Below are positions 1-8,448 of a DNA stretch of 29,470 nt, piece after piece. The DNA comes from Nemertoderma westbladi (Eukaryota > Xenacoelomorpha > Nemertodermatida > Nemertodermatidae): NCBI GenBank assembly GCA_032718475.1, contig JAUCBJ010007121.1, positions 1-29,470 on the forward strand. The letters are read 5' to 3'. The notes under the pieces are model-generated. The model saw only the letters and a list, made by a program, of their open reading frames with translations. It made no database searches and had not been told where the DNA came from. Every line of letters begins with the position of its first letter. Position 1 is the first letter of the stretch. A program made the position numbers and the translations under genes.

Positions 1-390
1 AAAAACTTGTAATGCACCAACTACCTTTCACAGCTTAGCCGTGATGATTCATATTACGACATCTAACAGCTGGTTGCTGACATGGAAACAGCCATTGGAC
101 GCGTGGTTCTTTGTTTGGCTTGGGCCAATCAGGGCGGTTTTTCCTGTCGACGTGTAGCTTTTCAGTCGATCATAAGGAGAGTGTTCAGTCTTACTGTTTT
201 TACTTGATACTTTGTTGTTATTGCTGTCTAAGCCAGAAACACCGGCCTTTTGGTAAGAACTATAGAAAACTGCTTGAATTATCGAAAGTATAAACTGTTA
301 CCTCACCTTGATACTTTAATTGAAAGACAGCATTAACTCACTTAATTTAATTGCATTAATCATATTGTTTGTACTGTTATTTTACCGTCA
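1..390. other. Unassigned sequence with CCAAT-like motifs
   Basis: No gene is recognisable. A forward CCAAT followed by a GC-rich stretch (about 124-137), an inverted CCAAT (ATTGG near 94) and a TCAGTC initiator-like hexamer near 187 could be promoter debris, but no convincing reading frame follows. The 60-residue open frame at 111-293 is cysteine and leucine rich without recognisable motifs and is probably chance. Confidence 0.3.
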
Positions 391-1060
391 GTTATTAATT
401 GTACCTATTTGTTGATGGAAATATTGCTATTTGGATAATACGGATAAATCACCCAAATTCCCAATTTTCTTGATACACTACAGGTTAGAGAGACCGGCTA
501 TACATAACAATTGCGATTTATATTAATGTGGTGTGTATTGAATCCAATGTTATTTAGCAGACCCTACGTGAGTCAATTACTGCTCTCTTTATGTGTGATC
601 AAATATACTGACTGTCGGCAGAATAGTGTGTATGATTGTGATTGGTAACAAAGTATTTCCTAAAGAATACGCTTTATACTTTAATCATAAGCAGTATCGT
701 TGCGTTTAGTATAAGTCTTAGTTCTGTTTAAATAGATAAAGCGCCACGTCCTAAAGGAACTGTTAATATTTCCCGAAAGCCAATAATATCTGTCAGAGAT
801 TAATTATTAACGATCTATCGAATAATACATTAGGTATACACTGCAACCTTACACTGTAATAATACAATTCAAGCATCCGAATTCAGTCTCCCGGGTGTAG
901 ATCCATCGGGTGAATGATCGCGCATGGGCTGACTTCGGCTAGTGTTTTGCGTATTAGCATAAATTATTGTCGTATGCTAAAGTGGTTTTAATTAACTAAA
1001 AGACATATAAATTTTGGCAGGTTAAACTGCTAAAGGTCTTCAAAAGCGCGAACAGCTCGT
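391..1060 (-). repeat. Dispersed repeat, copy A (partner at 8449-9120)
   Basis: About 670 bases align collinearly with 8449-9120. The best conserved block is at 743-780 versus about 8824-8862 (begins AAAGCGCCACGTCC), and the right ends share GGCAGGTTAAACTGCTAAAG. The right end overlaps the last codons and stop of the minus-strand element gene at 1030-1731, so the repeat is likely the 3' trailer of that element family. Strand is given relative to that gene. Divergence is substantial, with many substitutions and small indels, so the copies are old. Confidence 0.75.
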
Positions 1061-1731
1061 TTTTTATCAATTTCCTTTTCTTCCATACAATTATTTTCTC
1101 GGAGTTTATGTGGCATTCGTACTTCATTGTTATATACTTCTCGCTCATCTCCAACAAGATTGTCAATTGCAGCGTAAGTCACGCATTGATCTTTCTTTGG
1201 TTGATAAAATCTGATGTTGTAATCTTTATGAAAGATATCAGTGTATATTGATTTGGAGACTGGCTCCATATCAAAACTTTCCTCCAAGCAGTATTCTGGA
1301 TATAGGGAATATAATTTCGTCATAGTCATGTCAGCATGCATATACATGCATTGTGTTTGTTTTCGAACATATTATGTATTTGTGTCACCGTAGCAAACAG
1401 GAATTTCATTGACATCAATTGATGGTTGACTTTGATGATAACTGTGGTCCAATAATTCATCAGTCGTTTCTTCTAAGCTCGATTCATTTGCAATTGTTGT
1501 ATTGTCAGCACTTGAGGTTCCTCAATCAGCATTTAAAAATACATCATTTGAAATTAAGTATTCAGTCATTGAATTAGTTTCCAGAGAATTTGTCAAAATG
1601 CACTCATTATCATCACCAGTACCACTTAAGGTAAACTCATCATTATTGTCTAGTTCTTCAGGGTCACTATTCTGGACGAATTGAACAGCTGCCTCGAGGT
1701 TATATTTTTTGTGAGTTCCTTTCTTGGACAT
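1030..1731 (-). pseudogene. Broken transposable-element-type protein with PKKDQC motif
   Basis: One minus-strand frame runs from an ATG at 1731 to a TAG at 1030-1032, interrupted by two in-frame stops: TGA at 1522-1524 and a TAA just upstream of the 1347 methionine. It starts MSKKGTHKKYNLEAAVQF, has an acidic Asp/Glu-rich middle, and then a segment with LYSLYPEYC, IFHKDYNIRFYQPKKDQC and a lysine/glutamate-rich helix-like tail. I associate the order 'LYxxYxxYC ... F(N/K)xxxNIxFxxPKKDQCxxC' with multicopy, uncharacterised transposase-like proteins of arthropods. The second cysteine after PKKDQC is replaced by tyrosine here, and the protein ends where family members continue into a longer domain. 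The same stop is found in the copy at 8449-9120, so truncation predates that duplication. Function unknown; non-functional as it stands. Confidence 0.6.
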
Positions 1732-2155
1732 AATGCGAATAATAGAGTATATAAAGGGAGAAGTTATTTACTAGATAGTACTTTTAGACCCAAATGTGAC
1801 ATGATTTTAAAAGAAAATAATAAACTTCTAACAAAGGCGCATGCTATCTACTTATATGTGTTATTATTAAGTGCGCACTTACTACTCACATGTTTGCATG
1901 TGTTGTGAAAATTTGCCGTATTCATAGTAGCCTAATATTTATAGGCGTAAAGTGTGTGTAGGCCTAGTACTACTTTGAAATATTAGTATCCTATCTACAG
2001 TAAAATCAACCCGAAAATTATAGAATATTATTAAACTAATGGTATTCATTTTACTTTCTGAATTAGGCTGCTGTAGACTGCAATAATAAACTAATAATTA
2101 TTTATAGTTAGTATTTGCAGGATTCTGATCATACAAGCAGTATATAAATGACAAA
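1732..2155. other. AT-rich spacer, no gene seen
   Basis: A+T-rich sequence with one GTAGGCCTAG-type motif near 1958. Short open frames here have no recognisable content. I see no RNA gene or clear repeat structure. Confidence 0.4.
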
Positions 2156-2470
2156 TTAAGGGGTTTTGCCAGATTGTTGTTTCTTATTTACGGGGTTCTG
2201 ACAGGTTGTTATTTTTGATTTAAGGGGTTTTGCCAGGTGGACAGAATGTCATATACTTGAATTTACGGTGTTTTGCAAGTCAATTATTGACTTGGGGGGT
2301 TCTGCCTCGAAGTGGTCTTAAGTTACGGGAACTGTCTTTGGCTTATAAACTCAAAAATGGCTGGTTGAAAAGCTTCGGGGTTCTGCCAGATGAAAAAGCC
2401 GATATCAAATTACCCAAAAAGTCAAAAACATGAAAATCGAAAAAAATCGACTTAGGGGGTTCTGCCTTGA
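2156..2470 (+). repeat. Interspersed GGGGTTCTGCC-motif repeat
   Basis: Seven occurrences of a GGGGTT(C/T)TGCCAG-like motif start near 2161, 2193, 2224, 2267, 2297, 2377 and 2457. Spacing is about 31-32 bases between the first three, then about 43, 30, 80 and 80. The sequence between motifs is only weakly similar, so this is either a decayed tandem repeat or a regularly phased motif. The 67-residue open frame across it (2230-2433) is not considered a gene. Confidence 0.6.
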
Positions 2471-2559
2471 AGGTGACGTAGTGCTAGAAAGGAGACAATA
2501 GATAGAAGTTCCCAAGGGAGACGGGACGGTAAAGTGAAACAAGGTAGAAGTGTATCCGT

Positions 2560-3117
2560 CTAACCACTGGGAAGCAGCACCTCAAACTTGCGCCAATCAT
2601 GTTTCTGCTTGTTAATAGCTGGCTGGCGAGTGCGTATATAAAACATTTCTAGTTTTTGCAGGACAGGACGCAAAGGGTGCCGTGCAATAACCTTGAAGTG
2701 TTTGAACAACTCTCGCCAGTCAGTCAACCAACGTGTGTTGGGCTCCCCGCGGTGCGTCATGATATGGTTGTGAACTGTCTTGCCTTGTTCACTACCATCA
2801 TTGGCCGACCCGTCTTGATGCTGTCTAACGCGTTCAAATAAGTGTTGGATGGTATGTCCAACATATTCCCCCTTACAAGAGGGACAAGCAAATGAATACA
2901 CGACGTTAGAAGCCAGAATATCGGGAACCGGATGTTTCAATGATGGCAGTGATTGGCGCAGTTTGGCAGTTGTGTAAACAAACCGCACTGGCCGTGCGCA
3001 AGATCTCGGTACTAGACCACGTAGCCTACGAACGAAAAGTTCGGTAGCCCGACCGCGGTACTCAAACTTACAGATGATAGGCCTAGCTACTTGAGAAAGC
3101 CCCCATTGGGGCGAAAC
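2560..3117 (-). pseudogene. Penelope-like element fragment, C-terminal GIY-YIG endonuclease region
   Basis: A minus-strand frame of about 185 codons is open from just after an in-frame stop at 3118-3120 to a TAG at 2560-2562; there is no plausible initiator, so it is a fragment. The first part contains CKFEYRGRATELFVRRLR, the linker typical of Penelope-like retroelement polyproteins. Next come NVVYSFACPSCKGEYVGHT and FERVRQH, which match the GIY-YIG nuclease core of these elements with a CxxC pair and later histidines (NHIMTHRG). In intact elements this nuclease nicks target DNA for target-primed reverse transcription. The reverse transcriptase that should precede it (above 3117 on this strand) is absent, so this is a truncated copy lying in or upstream of an intron of the receptor gene on the other strand. 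Confidence 0.85.
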
Positions 3118-3123
3118 CTACTG

Positions 3124-3147
3124 ATCAGCTGACAGCCGTCAGCTGAT
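3124..3147. repeat. Short perfect inverted repeat
   Basis: Arms ATCAGCTGAC (3124-3133) and GTCAGCTGAT (3138-3147) around the 4-base loop AGCC. It sits between the Penelope-like fragment and the left member of the inverted repeat pair and may mark an element boundary. Confidence 0.7.
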
Positions 3148-3154
3148 TACTGAT

Positions 3155-3283
3155 TGCATGCAACGTCTAATGGTCAGTTGCTTTTTTATTTTAGTATTTG
3201 TATCGTACTGTACTGGCATACCTACCGGTAAGGTTTTTTACTTCAGCTTGACAATTAAAGAATAAAATAATTAATAGTAGTGT
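3155..3283 (+). repeat. Inverted repeat pair, left member
   Basis: Starting TGCATGCAACGTCTA and including CATACCTACCGGTAA, this stretch aligns with the reverse complement of 6141-6263, with scattered mismatches. The pair brackets the large receptor exon. Likely two insertions of one foldback or MITE-like family in opposite orientation. Confidence 0.65.
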
Positions 3284-3366
3284 TATTATTTATTAGCAGT
3301 GTTATTAATAGTATTATTATTATTTATTAGCAGTGTTATTAATAGTAGTACTATTATTTGTTAGCA
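3271..3366 (+). repeat. Three-copy ~34-bp tandem repeat
   Basis: A unit of about 34 bases made of TTATTA/TAGTAG words and ending in TATTAGCA is present about three times, at about 3271-3298, 3299-3332 and 3333-3366. It lies in the intron immediately 5' of the receptor exon and makes an artificial in-frame extension of the exon (see rejected items). Confidence 0.6.
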
Positions 3367-3381
3367 GTAGGCAAATATTCT

Positions 3382-3401
3382 CTAACTCATTAATTTTGCA
3401 G
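3382..3401 (+). other. Branch site and 3' splice site of receptor intron
   Basis: CTAAC at 3382-3386 fits a branch site, followed by TTTTGCAG ending at 3401. The downstream codons are in frame with the receptor exon starting at 3402, which is why this boundary was chosen rather than the GTG at 3333. Confidence 0.75.
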
Positions 3402-5016
3402 GGCTCCAAATATCGACGTCTAACTATCAGCACTTTTGGCTCCCATAGCGAAGCTCAGGCATGGGTTAAGCTATTGAACCATTTCGGGTGGAACAGACTT
3501 GCCATAGTAGTCTATGAGAGCAGTGGAGCGTTACAAGATCATTCGCGGACATTAGACGAGTTGGTTTACGTGCTGGAAGAGAATGAAATAGATGTACTCA
3601 AAGTCTTGGTGGTCAATGATTTCAATCTTAAAAACGGCCTCGCGAGAGTCAACATATCCAAGGAATTGAATGATGCAGGTGCATTCGTCACAATTATTAT
3701 GGCTCCACAGTTCTGCCTTGGAAGTGTTCTCAAAGACATAATTATGAATAAGCGCTCAGATCCAACAAAATATATGTATTTAATACACACGGACGGGGGG
3801 AAAGTGACCAATCATGATATCCTAAATTGGGCCACCAACAATCCGAGTTCGTTCTTTGATAAAGGATTATTCGAAGGACCGACGAGGGAAGAGGCTGTGG
3901 CACAGCTGAACAACACGATACTGGTGACCTGGAAATCATCTCCTGATGATGCCGACTTACTTTTTGATGATAGAGGTAGAAATGGTCTTCATTCGGATTT
4001 ATATAAAGTGTTTAATAGTGCAACTTGGAAGCTCCTGTATGGTCAAGCTACTAAATACAATGCATTGAGTGAGTTGTATTCTAGGCAATTTGACGCTTAT
4101 ATCGCGTTTGTATTGGGCTTGAATGCAACTATAGAAAGTATGGCGGTTGTTAACAACACTTGCCCTCTGGAGGAGTGGGATTACGAGCTGGCTGAAACGG
4201 TTTGGAAAGAAATAGTTAAGTTAGATTTCCAAGGATTATCTGGGAGGATACGATTCAATCGCACAACTGGTAATATCTTACAAGATTTCGAAGTTTTTCG
4301 ACTAAATACAACACCGAACTCAATAGAAATGATAAACGTGGGTGTATACACTGCTGATGACGAAAAGCTAAATCTTGATTTGAGCAAAATATATATTTCT
4401 GATGCTTTCAAACAGGAATCTCTTACCTTAATTACGAAAACATATCCTATTATCACTCTATGCGCAACTTCATTGGTAGTATTACTTCTTTTCATAATTA
4501 TTATTCTAAATATTAAAAATATAGTCGCGAATGCAAGCTCTCGTATCATCGCGGTTGCGAATATATTTGTTAGTGTTGGTTGTCTAATTCTAGTAGTGGG
4601 AGGGGGACTTCCCGCAGGCCTAGACGAAGGGATCACAGAGAGTTTAATGTGGCTACAAACGGCTTGTAAAGCTAAGTTCGTATGTAAAGTCTTTTCTTAT
4701 ACTTTGATATTTACATCGATGTTTATGATAACTTGGAATGCGAATCTTGGGACCAAGGGAGGTATGAAGAATTATTTTCTAGCTATTGTCATTATAACCG
4801 TTACAATAGCTATTGACGCGGCCGCCATTGTATTGAATATGTTAGAGTCAATCACCTGGGATTATATTCGTTCTAATGATGGTAATGATATTGGATATTG
4901 TCATATGAAAAATGAGGTTTTATGGCTTATTTGTATTGGAGGATATAAAATTATATATCTTATTTATAGTCTTCGAGGAGCAAATGCATCGAACCAAAGC
5001 AACATAGCTGCTACTT
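3402..5016 (+). CDS. GABA-B-receptor-like class C GPCR, penultimate exon
   Basis: 538 whole codons plus one base, beginning in phase 0. Residues 1-340 look like the second part of a Venus-flytrap ligand-binding domain of ANF-receptor type (WVKLLNHFGWNRLAIVVYES near 21-40; FDAYIAFVLGLNATI near 230-244; GLSGRIRFNRTTGN near 278-291). Hydrophobic segments follow at about 348-370, 381-402, 422-445, 456-480 and 505-525, giving TM1-TM5. Cys422 at the start of TM3 and Cys500 in the second extracellular loop match the class C disulfide pair. LNIKN after TM1 and the SYTLIFTSMFMITW pattern in TM3 recall GABA-B receptors. Such receptors sit in the plasma membrane and signal through Gi/o as dimers. The first part of lobe 1 and the signal peptide are missing, so upstream exons must lie outside or be unrecognised. 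The intracellular loop 3 sequence is unlike canonical GABA-B subunits, so ligand and coupling are unknown. Confidence 0.85.
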
Positions 5017-5022
5017 GTGAGT
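5017..5022 (+). other. 5' splice site after receptor exon
   Basis: ACTT|GTGAGT; the donor GTGAGT is near consensus. It leaves one base of a split codon (phase 1), which is completed by GT of the next exon at 6597, giving Cys. Confidence 0.85.
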
Positions 5023-5107
5023 AATTATAGAAATTTTCTTATCACTTGTCCAATATTTAAAATAAGTACCTTGTTAGAAAGAACCGCAACAAATTATTAC
5101 ATTTTTA

Positions 5108-5190
5108 TGTCGCACTATCCGAGTGGATACAGCGCCTGAGCTGCTTTCACATTAGTGTTTGGTGGCACAGGTTCAAATCCGACTAAAGTC
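5108..5190 (+). mobile_element. tRNA-derived SINE-like head in intron
   Basis: An A-box-like CCGAGTGGATACAGCG (about 5119-5134) and a clear B box GGTTCAAATCC (5170-5180) are separated by about 36 bases, with a spacer suggesting a tRNA with a long variable arm (Ser/Leu type). The acceptor and T stems do not pair well, so it is not a functional tRNA. These internal RNA polymerase III promoter boxes in an intron fit the 5' head of a tRNA-derived SINE; the body and 3' end are not delimited. Confidence 0.5.
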
Positions 5191-6140
5191 TGTAAACATT
5201 TCGCCGGACAAGACAAGACGGACAAGACGGATAATTTACGGTTTTTTGAAAGGGCAGTGTACAAGGGTTGGAAAAACACTAGAGTTAGGCTCAGATAATG
5301 CCTGGTGTACCTTATCTAGGGACCCTAAATTAGATGTTTTAAACTTAAAGAAAAATAGCACCCCAGGTCTGTTTTCCCGCAAATGTCCGTCAAAGTTGAA
5401 AAAAAGTACCAAATGACTTTGCGGGATCCGCTATAACTCGGCTGATATTAATCGTACGGGGACGAAAGTAACGCGGTTGGAAAGGGGAAGAGTGGTACTA
5501 CCTTGGTATCGAATGGGGGTAAGATATTTATGAATATTTCGGGTTGGAAAAGGGGCCGTAACTTTTTATCGTTTTTGTCCGTCATTTTTATATTATTCAT
5601 ATTTCCGAAATTCTTAATTCGACAACGCGAGTAGGAATCTGCCAATTCTTTTTCGGAACGCGTAAAAGACACAGGGGCTACGTTCCTATCGAATGGGGGT
5701 ACAAAAAATATGTCGGCAAAGGGGTCCAAAAAGGGTCAGAAATTATGAAAAGTTAATAACTAATAACTTTTTTATTTTTGACTCTACATGGTTAAGGTAC
5801 ATTTTATACGGTTAATATCGATACGGGAATCCAAATATTCGATTGGTTTTGCTGCGCAAACGATATTAAAAAAATGAGGGCCAATATTACAATTTGGCAT
5901 TTCAAACTCGCTGCGCGGGAACTCGTCTAGCTCGAAAACTACTTTAAGGTCTGGGAGACGTATTTATACAGTCTTATAGAGCATTAAATTGTCTATCTTT
6001 CAGGGATAGTTACAGCGCCGTAGCTATTATACAACTGGTGCGGCAGACGATCGTGTGAAATATAATAAATCGCTACTCCATTATAATTTAGCGTATTACG
6101 CCAAAAGTACCTTTAAAGTTGAAGTAGAAGCTTGAAAATC
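5191..6140. other. Receptor intron sequence without a gene
   Basis: Intron of the receptor gene. It contains a short tandem (GACAAGACGGACAAGACGG, 5212-5231) and two related blocks sharing TATCGAATGGGGGTA (near 5506 and 5686) about 180 bases apart. The latter suggest an old tandem duplication within a decayed element. Open frames here (for example 5159-5416 plus, 5448-5729 minus) show no recognisable domain. Confidence 0.45.
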
Positions 6141-6263
6141 CAATAATAAATAGTTAATTGTATTTTATTTATTATCAAGCACGTTAAGTAAAAACTTTAC
6201 CGGTAGGTATGTCAGTGCCAAAATATGTATAAAACTAAAAAGCAACAAGACCTAGACGTTGCA
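6141..6263 (-). repeat. Inverted repeat pair, right member
   Basis: The reverse complement of this stretch aligns with 3155-3283 (shared CATACCTACCGGTAA and TGCATGCAACGTCTA). Its right end is the left arm of the foldback at 6214-6318. Confidence 0.65.
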
Positions 6264-6318
6264 TGCAACGTCTAGGTCTTGTTGCTTCTTAGTTTTTTAC
6301 ATACTGTACTTTGGCACT
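6214..6318. repeat. Long foldback with 46-bp perfect palindrome core
   Basis: Centre of symmetry lies between 6263 and 6264 (GCA|TGC). The inner 23 bases of each arm (6241-6263 and 6264-6286) are exact reverse complements. Imperfect pairing continues out to AGTGCCAAA (from 6214) and TTTGGCACT (to 6318). This is typical of a foldback or MITE-type insertion; it lies in the receptor intron. Confidence 0.85.
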
Positions 6319-6577
6319 GAAGCAAACGCATAGTCAACAAATTTAACAAAATGTTACATACATGTTGGGTTCATGACGGGTGAAAATTGATCGCGTAATA
6401 TAAAGTAAAAAAATTAAGAGACGGGCTGGCTCTCCTCCACTTCCTTACCCAATGTAAATGTTGTTGTTATAATCTGATTATTGGGGCGGCTTTCTCTCGG
6501 TAGTGTGAACGCGGCCTAAGGCAGTATTTGAAAAATAACTTAAAAGTAAAAAACTGATTTACAACAATAACATGAAC

Positions 6578-6596
6578 TTGTTTTATTGTCTTTCAG
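6578..6596 (+). other. 3' splice site before last receptor exon
   Basis: A pyrimidine-rich run TTGTTTTATTGTCTTTCAG ends at 6596, with a possible branch site CTGAT near 6554. Phase agrees with the donor at 5017. Confidence 0.8.
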
Positions 6597-6784
6597 GTGT
6601 CAGTGAATTTATTCTGCTAGTGTCACTACTTGGAGTCCCTCTCATGGTAACCAATAGTAACCAACCCGACGTACGGTTGGCTATAGAGTTTATTTCGAGT
6701 TTTCTACCAGCAATAACAATTGTATTTATTTTTCTTTTGCCAAGTATCGGAAATAAAGAAAAAGACACGGAAAAGAAGGCATAA
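6597..6784 (+). CDS. GABA-B-receptor-like class C GPCR, last exon
   Basis: Continues the exon ending at 5016: the split codon T|GT gives Cys, followed by 61 residues and TAA at 6782-6784. It supplies TM6 (SEFILLVSLLGVPLMV) and TM7 (about 25 residues ending FIFLLPSI). The TM6-TM7 junction TNSNQPDVRLAIEF resembles the 'xxDQPNVxFxI' segment of GABA-B subunits, which supports the assignment. The exported part after TM7 is only about a dozen residues (GNKEKDTEKKA), without the long coiled-coil tail used by canonical GABA-B subunits for heterodimerisation. The joined two-exon portion is 600 residues. The in-frame ATG at 6572 lies in the intron and is not a start. Confidence 0.85.
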
Positions 6785-6892
6785 ATATTTATTGTGTCTA
6801 TTTAAGAAAAATGTATATATATTTGAATTAATCTATTTAATATTTAGGCCTACAATCATGGCTAAGTAGGTAGAAAACTGTCTGTAAATCTG

Positions 6893-6898
6893 AATAAA
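6893..6898 (+). promoter_or_regulatory. Polyadenylation signal of receptor gene
   Basis: AATAAA about 110 bases after the receptor stop codon, in A+T-rich sequence. It is the first good signal downstream. Confidence 0.6.
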
Positions 6899-6909
6899 TA
6901 ATTATCGTT

Positions 6910-7373
6910 ATATTATGCGGCTTTATGCCACATTGTTAGATAAGAAATAATTGTAATTCTTATCTTAATATTTGTTACTTGCCATCATATTTTATGTCGC
7001 TTTATAAAATATACATATAAATAATTGATTGGGTCTCAGAAAATATGTTTATATTCAATCAAATATATGTGGCTTTATGCCACATTGTTAGAAATTAATG
7101 GTAGGCCTATTTGTTCTGATAATATCTTATATTATATTAATAATATATATATAATAAGTAATTGTCTATGAATATATGTTTATTTTCCATCAAACTTATG
7201 CGGCTTAATGCCACATTGTTAGAAATAATTGCAATTGTTATCTGAATAATTGTTACTTTCCATCAAATTATATGGCTATATGCCACTTTATTAATAATAA
7301 TATATATATAATAAGTAATTGTCTATGTATATATGTTTATTTTCCATCAAACTTATGCGGTAAAATGCCCAAA
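6910..7373 (+). repeat. Irregular tandem repeat with small hairpin (TGYGGCTTTATGCCACA)
   Basis: The word TATG(C/T)GGCTTTATGCCACATT occurs near 6914 and 7067, and as variants near 7198, 7268 and 7356. TGTGGC/GCCACA form a 6-bp stem. Most copies are preceded by CCATCAAA-like sequence. A longer block beginning AATATATATATAATAAGTAA recurs at about 7142 and 7299 (period near 157). The array begins right after the receptor polyadenylation signal and abuts the 36-bp minisatellite. Confidence 0.7.
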
Positions 7374-8443
7374 TGCGCTACTCCTATCTGCTACCCGAGG
7401 GTCGGGGTGGACGCTATTCCTACCTGCTACCCGAAGGTAGGGGTGGGCGCTACTCCTATCTGCTACCCGAAGATAGGGGTGGACGCTATTCCTACCTGCT
7501 ACCCGAAGGTAGGGGTGGGCGCTACTCCTATCTGCTACCCGAAGATAGGGGTGGGCGCTACTCCTATCTGCTACCCCAAGGTAGGGGTGGGCGCCACTCC
7601 TATCTGCTACCCGAAGGTAGGGGTGGGCGCTACTCCTATCTGCTACCCGAAGGTAGGGGTGGGCGCTACTCCTATCTGCTACCCGAAGGTAGGGGTGGGC
7701 GCTACTCCTATCTGCTACCCGAAGGTAGGGGTGGGCGCTACTCCTATCTGCTACCCGAAGATAGGGGTGGGCGCCACTCCTATCTGCTACCCGAAGGTAG
7801 GGGTGGGCGCTACTCCTATCTGCTACCCGAAGGTAGGGGTGGGTGCTACTCCTATCTGCTACCCGAGGGTAGGGGTGGGCGCTACTCCTATCTGCTACCC
7901 GAAGGTAGGGTGGGCGCTACTCCTATCTGCTACCCGAAGGTAAGGGTGGGCGCTACTCCTATCTGCTACCCGAGGGTAGGGGTGGGCGCTACTCCTATCT
8001 GCTACCCGAAGGTAGGGTGGGCGCTACTCCTATCTGCTACCCGAAGGTAGGGTGGGCGCTACTCCTATCTGCTACCCGAAGGTAGGGGTGGGCGCTACTC
8101 CTATCTGCTACCCGACGGTAGGGGTGGGCGGTACTCCTATCTGCTACCCGAGGGTAGGGGTGGGCGCTACTCCTATCTGCTACCCGAGGGTAGGGGTGGG
8201 TGCTACTCCTATCTGCTACCCGAAGGAAGGGGTGGGCGCTACTCCTATCTGCTACCCGAAGGTAGGGGTGGGCGCTACTCCTATCTGCTACCCGAATGTA
8301 GGGGTGGGCGCTACTCCTATCTGCTACCCGAAGGTAGGGGTGGGCGCTACTCCTATCTGCTACCCGAAGGTAGAGGTGGGCGCTACTCCTATCTGATACC
8401 CGAAGGTAGGGGTGGGCGCTACTGTGTTAGGTAGGGGTGGGCT
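7374..8443 (+). repeat. 36-bp minisatellite, about 29 copies
   Basis: The unit reads GCGCTACTCCTATCTGCTAC then CCGAAGGTAGGGGTGG. Because 36 is divisible by three, frames stay open for hundreds of bases, giving 12-residue repeats (YSYLLPEGRGGR or PICYPKVGVGAT). Near 7909, 8012 and 8049 a G is missing (35-bp units) and frames switch. Each unit can fold as CTACC-CGAA-GGTAG. Units 2-5 alternate two variants, giving a 72-bp sub-period. The last units decay into GTAGGGGTGGGCTATATTG. There is no evidence of a real protein. Confidence 0.95.
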
Positions 8444-8448
8444 ATATT

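Noticed and set aside
1502-1908. Plus-strand frames of 60-75 codons
   Set aside because: They lie over or beside the broken minus-strand element gene and show no motif.
3085-3140. Possible hammerhead ribozyme (CCCC-CATT-GGGG hairpin then CGAAAC, near a Penelope-like element)
   Set aside because: The conserved CTGATGA core is absent upstream of the hairpin (CTTGAGAAAG instead), and the hairpin is coding sequence of the Penelope fragment on the other strand.
3333-3401. In-frame 23-codon extension of the receptor exon (GTG start, hydrophobic, signal-peptide-like)
   Set aside because: It is translated from a TTATTA-type tandem repeat in the intron, has no ATG, and ends exactly at a good 3' splice site; the ligand-binding domain also lacks its first part, so the true start lies upstream.
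4181-4636. 151-codon minus-strand open frame (and shorter ones at 3566-3939)
   Set aside because: Shadows antisense to the receptor exon, without domain content.
5108-5190. Functional tRNA gene
   Set aside because: B box is good, but acceptor and T stems do not pair, so only a SINE-type relic is supported.
7272-8396. Long repetitive proteins of 114-225 residues
   Set aside because: They are the 36-bp minisatellite read in different frames; period divisible by three keeps any stop-free frame open. No start context, family match or codon signal supports a gene.
7374-8443. CRISPR-like array
   Set aside because: No unique spacers: the whole 36-bp unit is repeated, and the setting is a eukaryotic genome.
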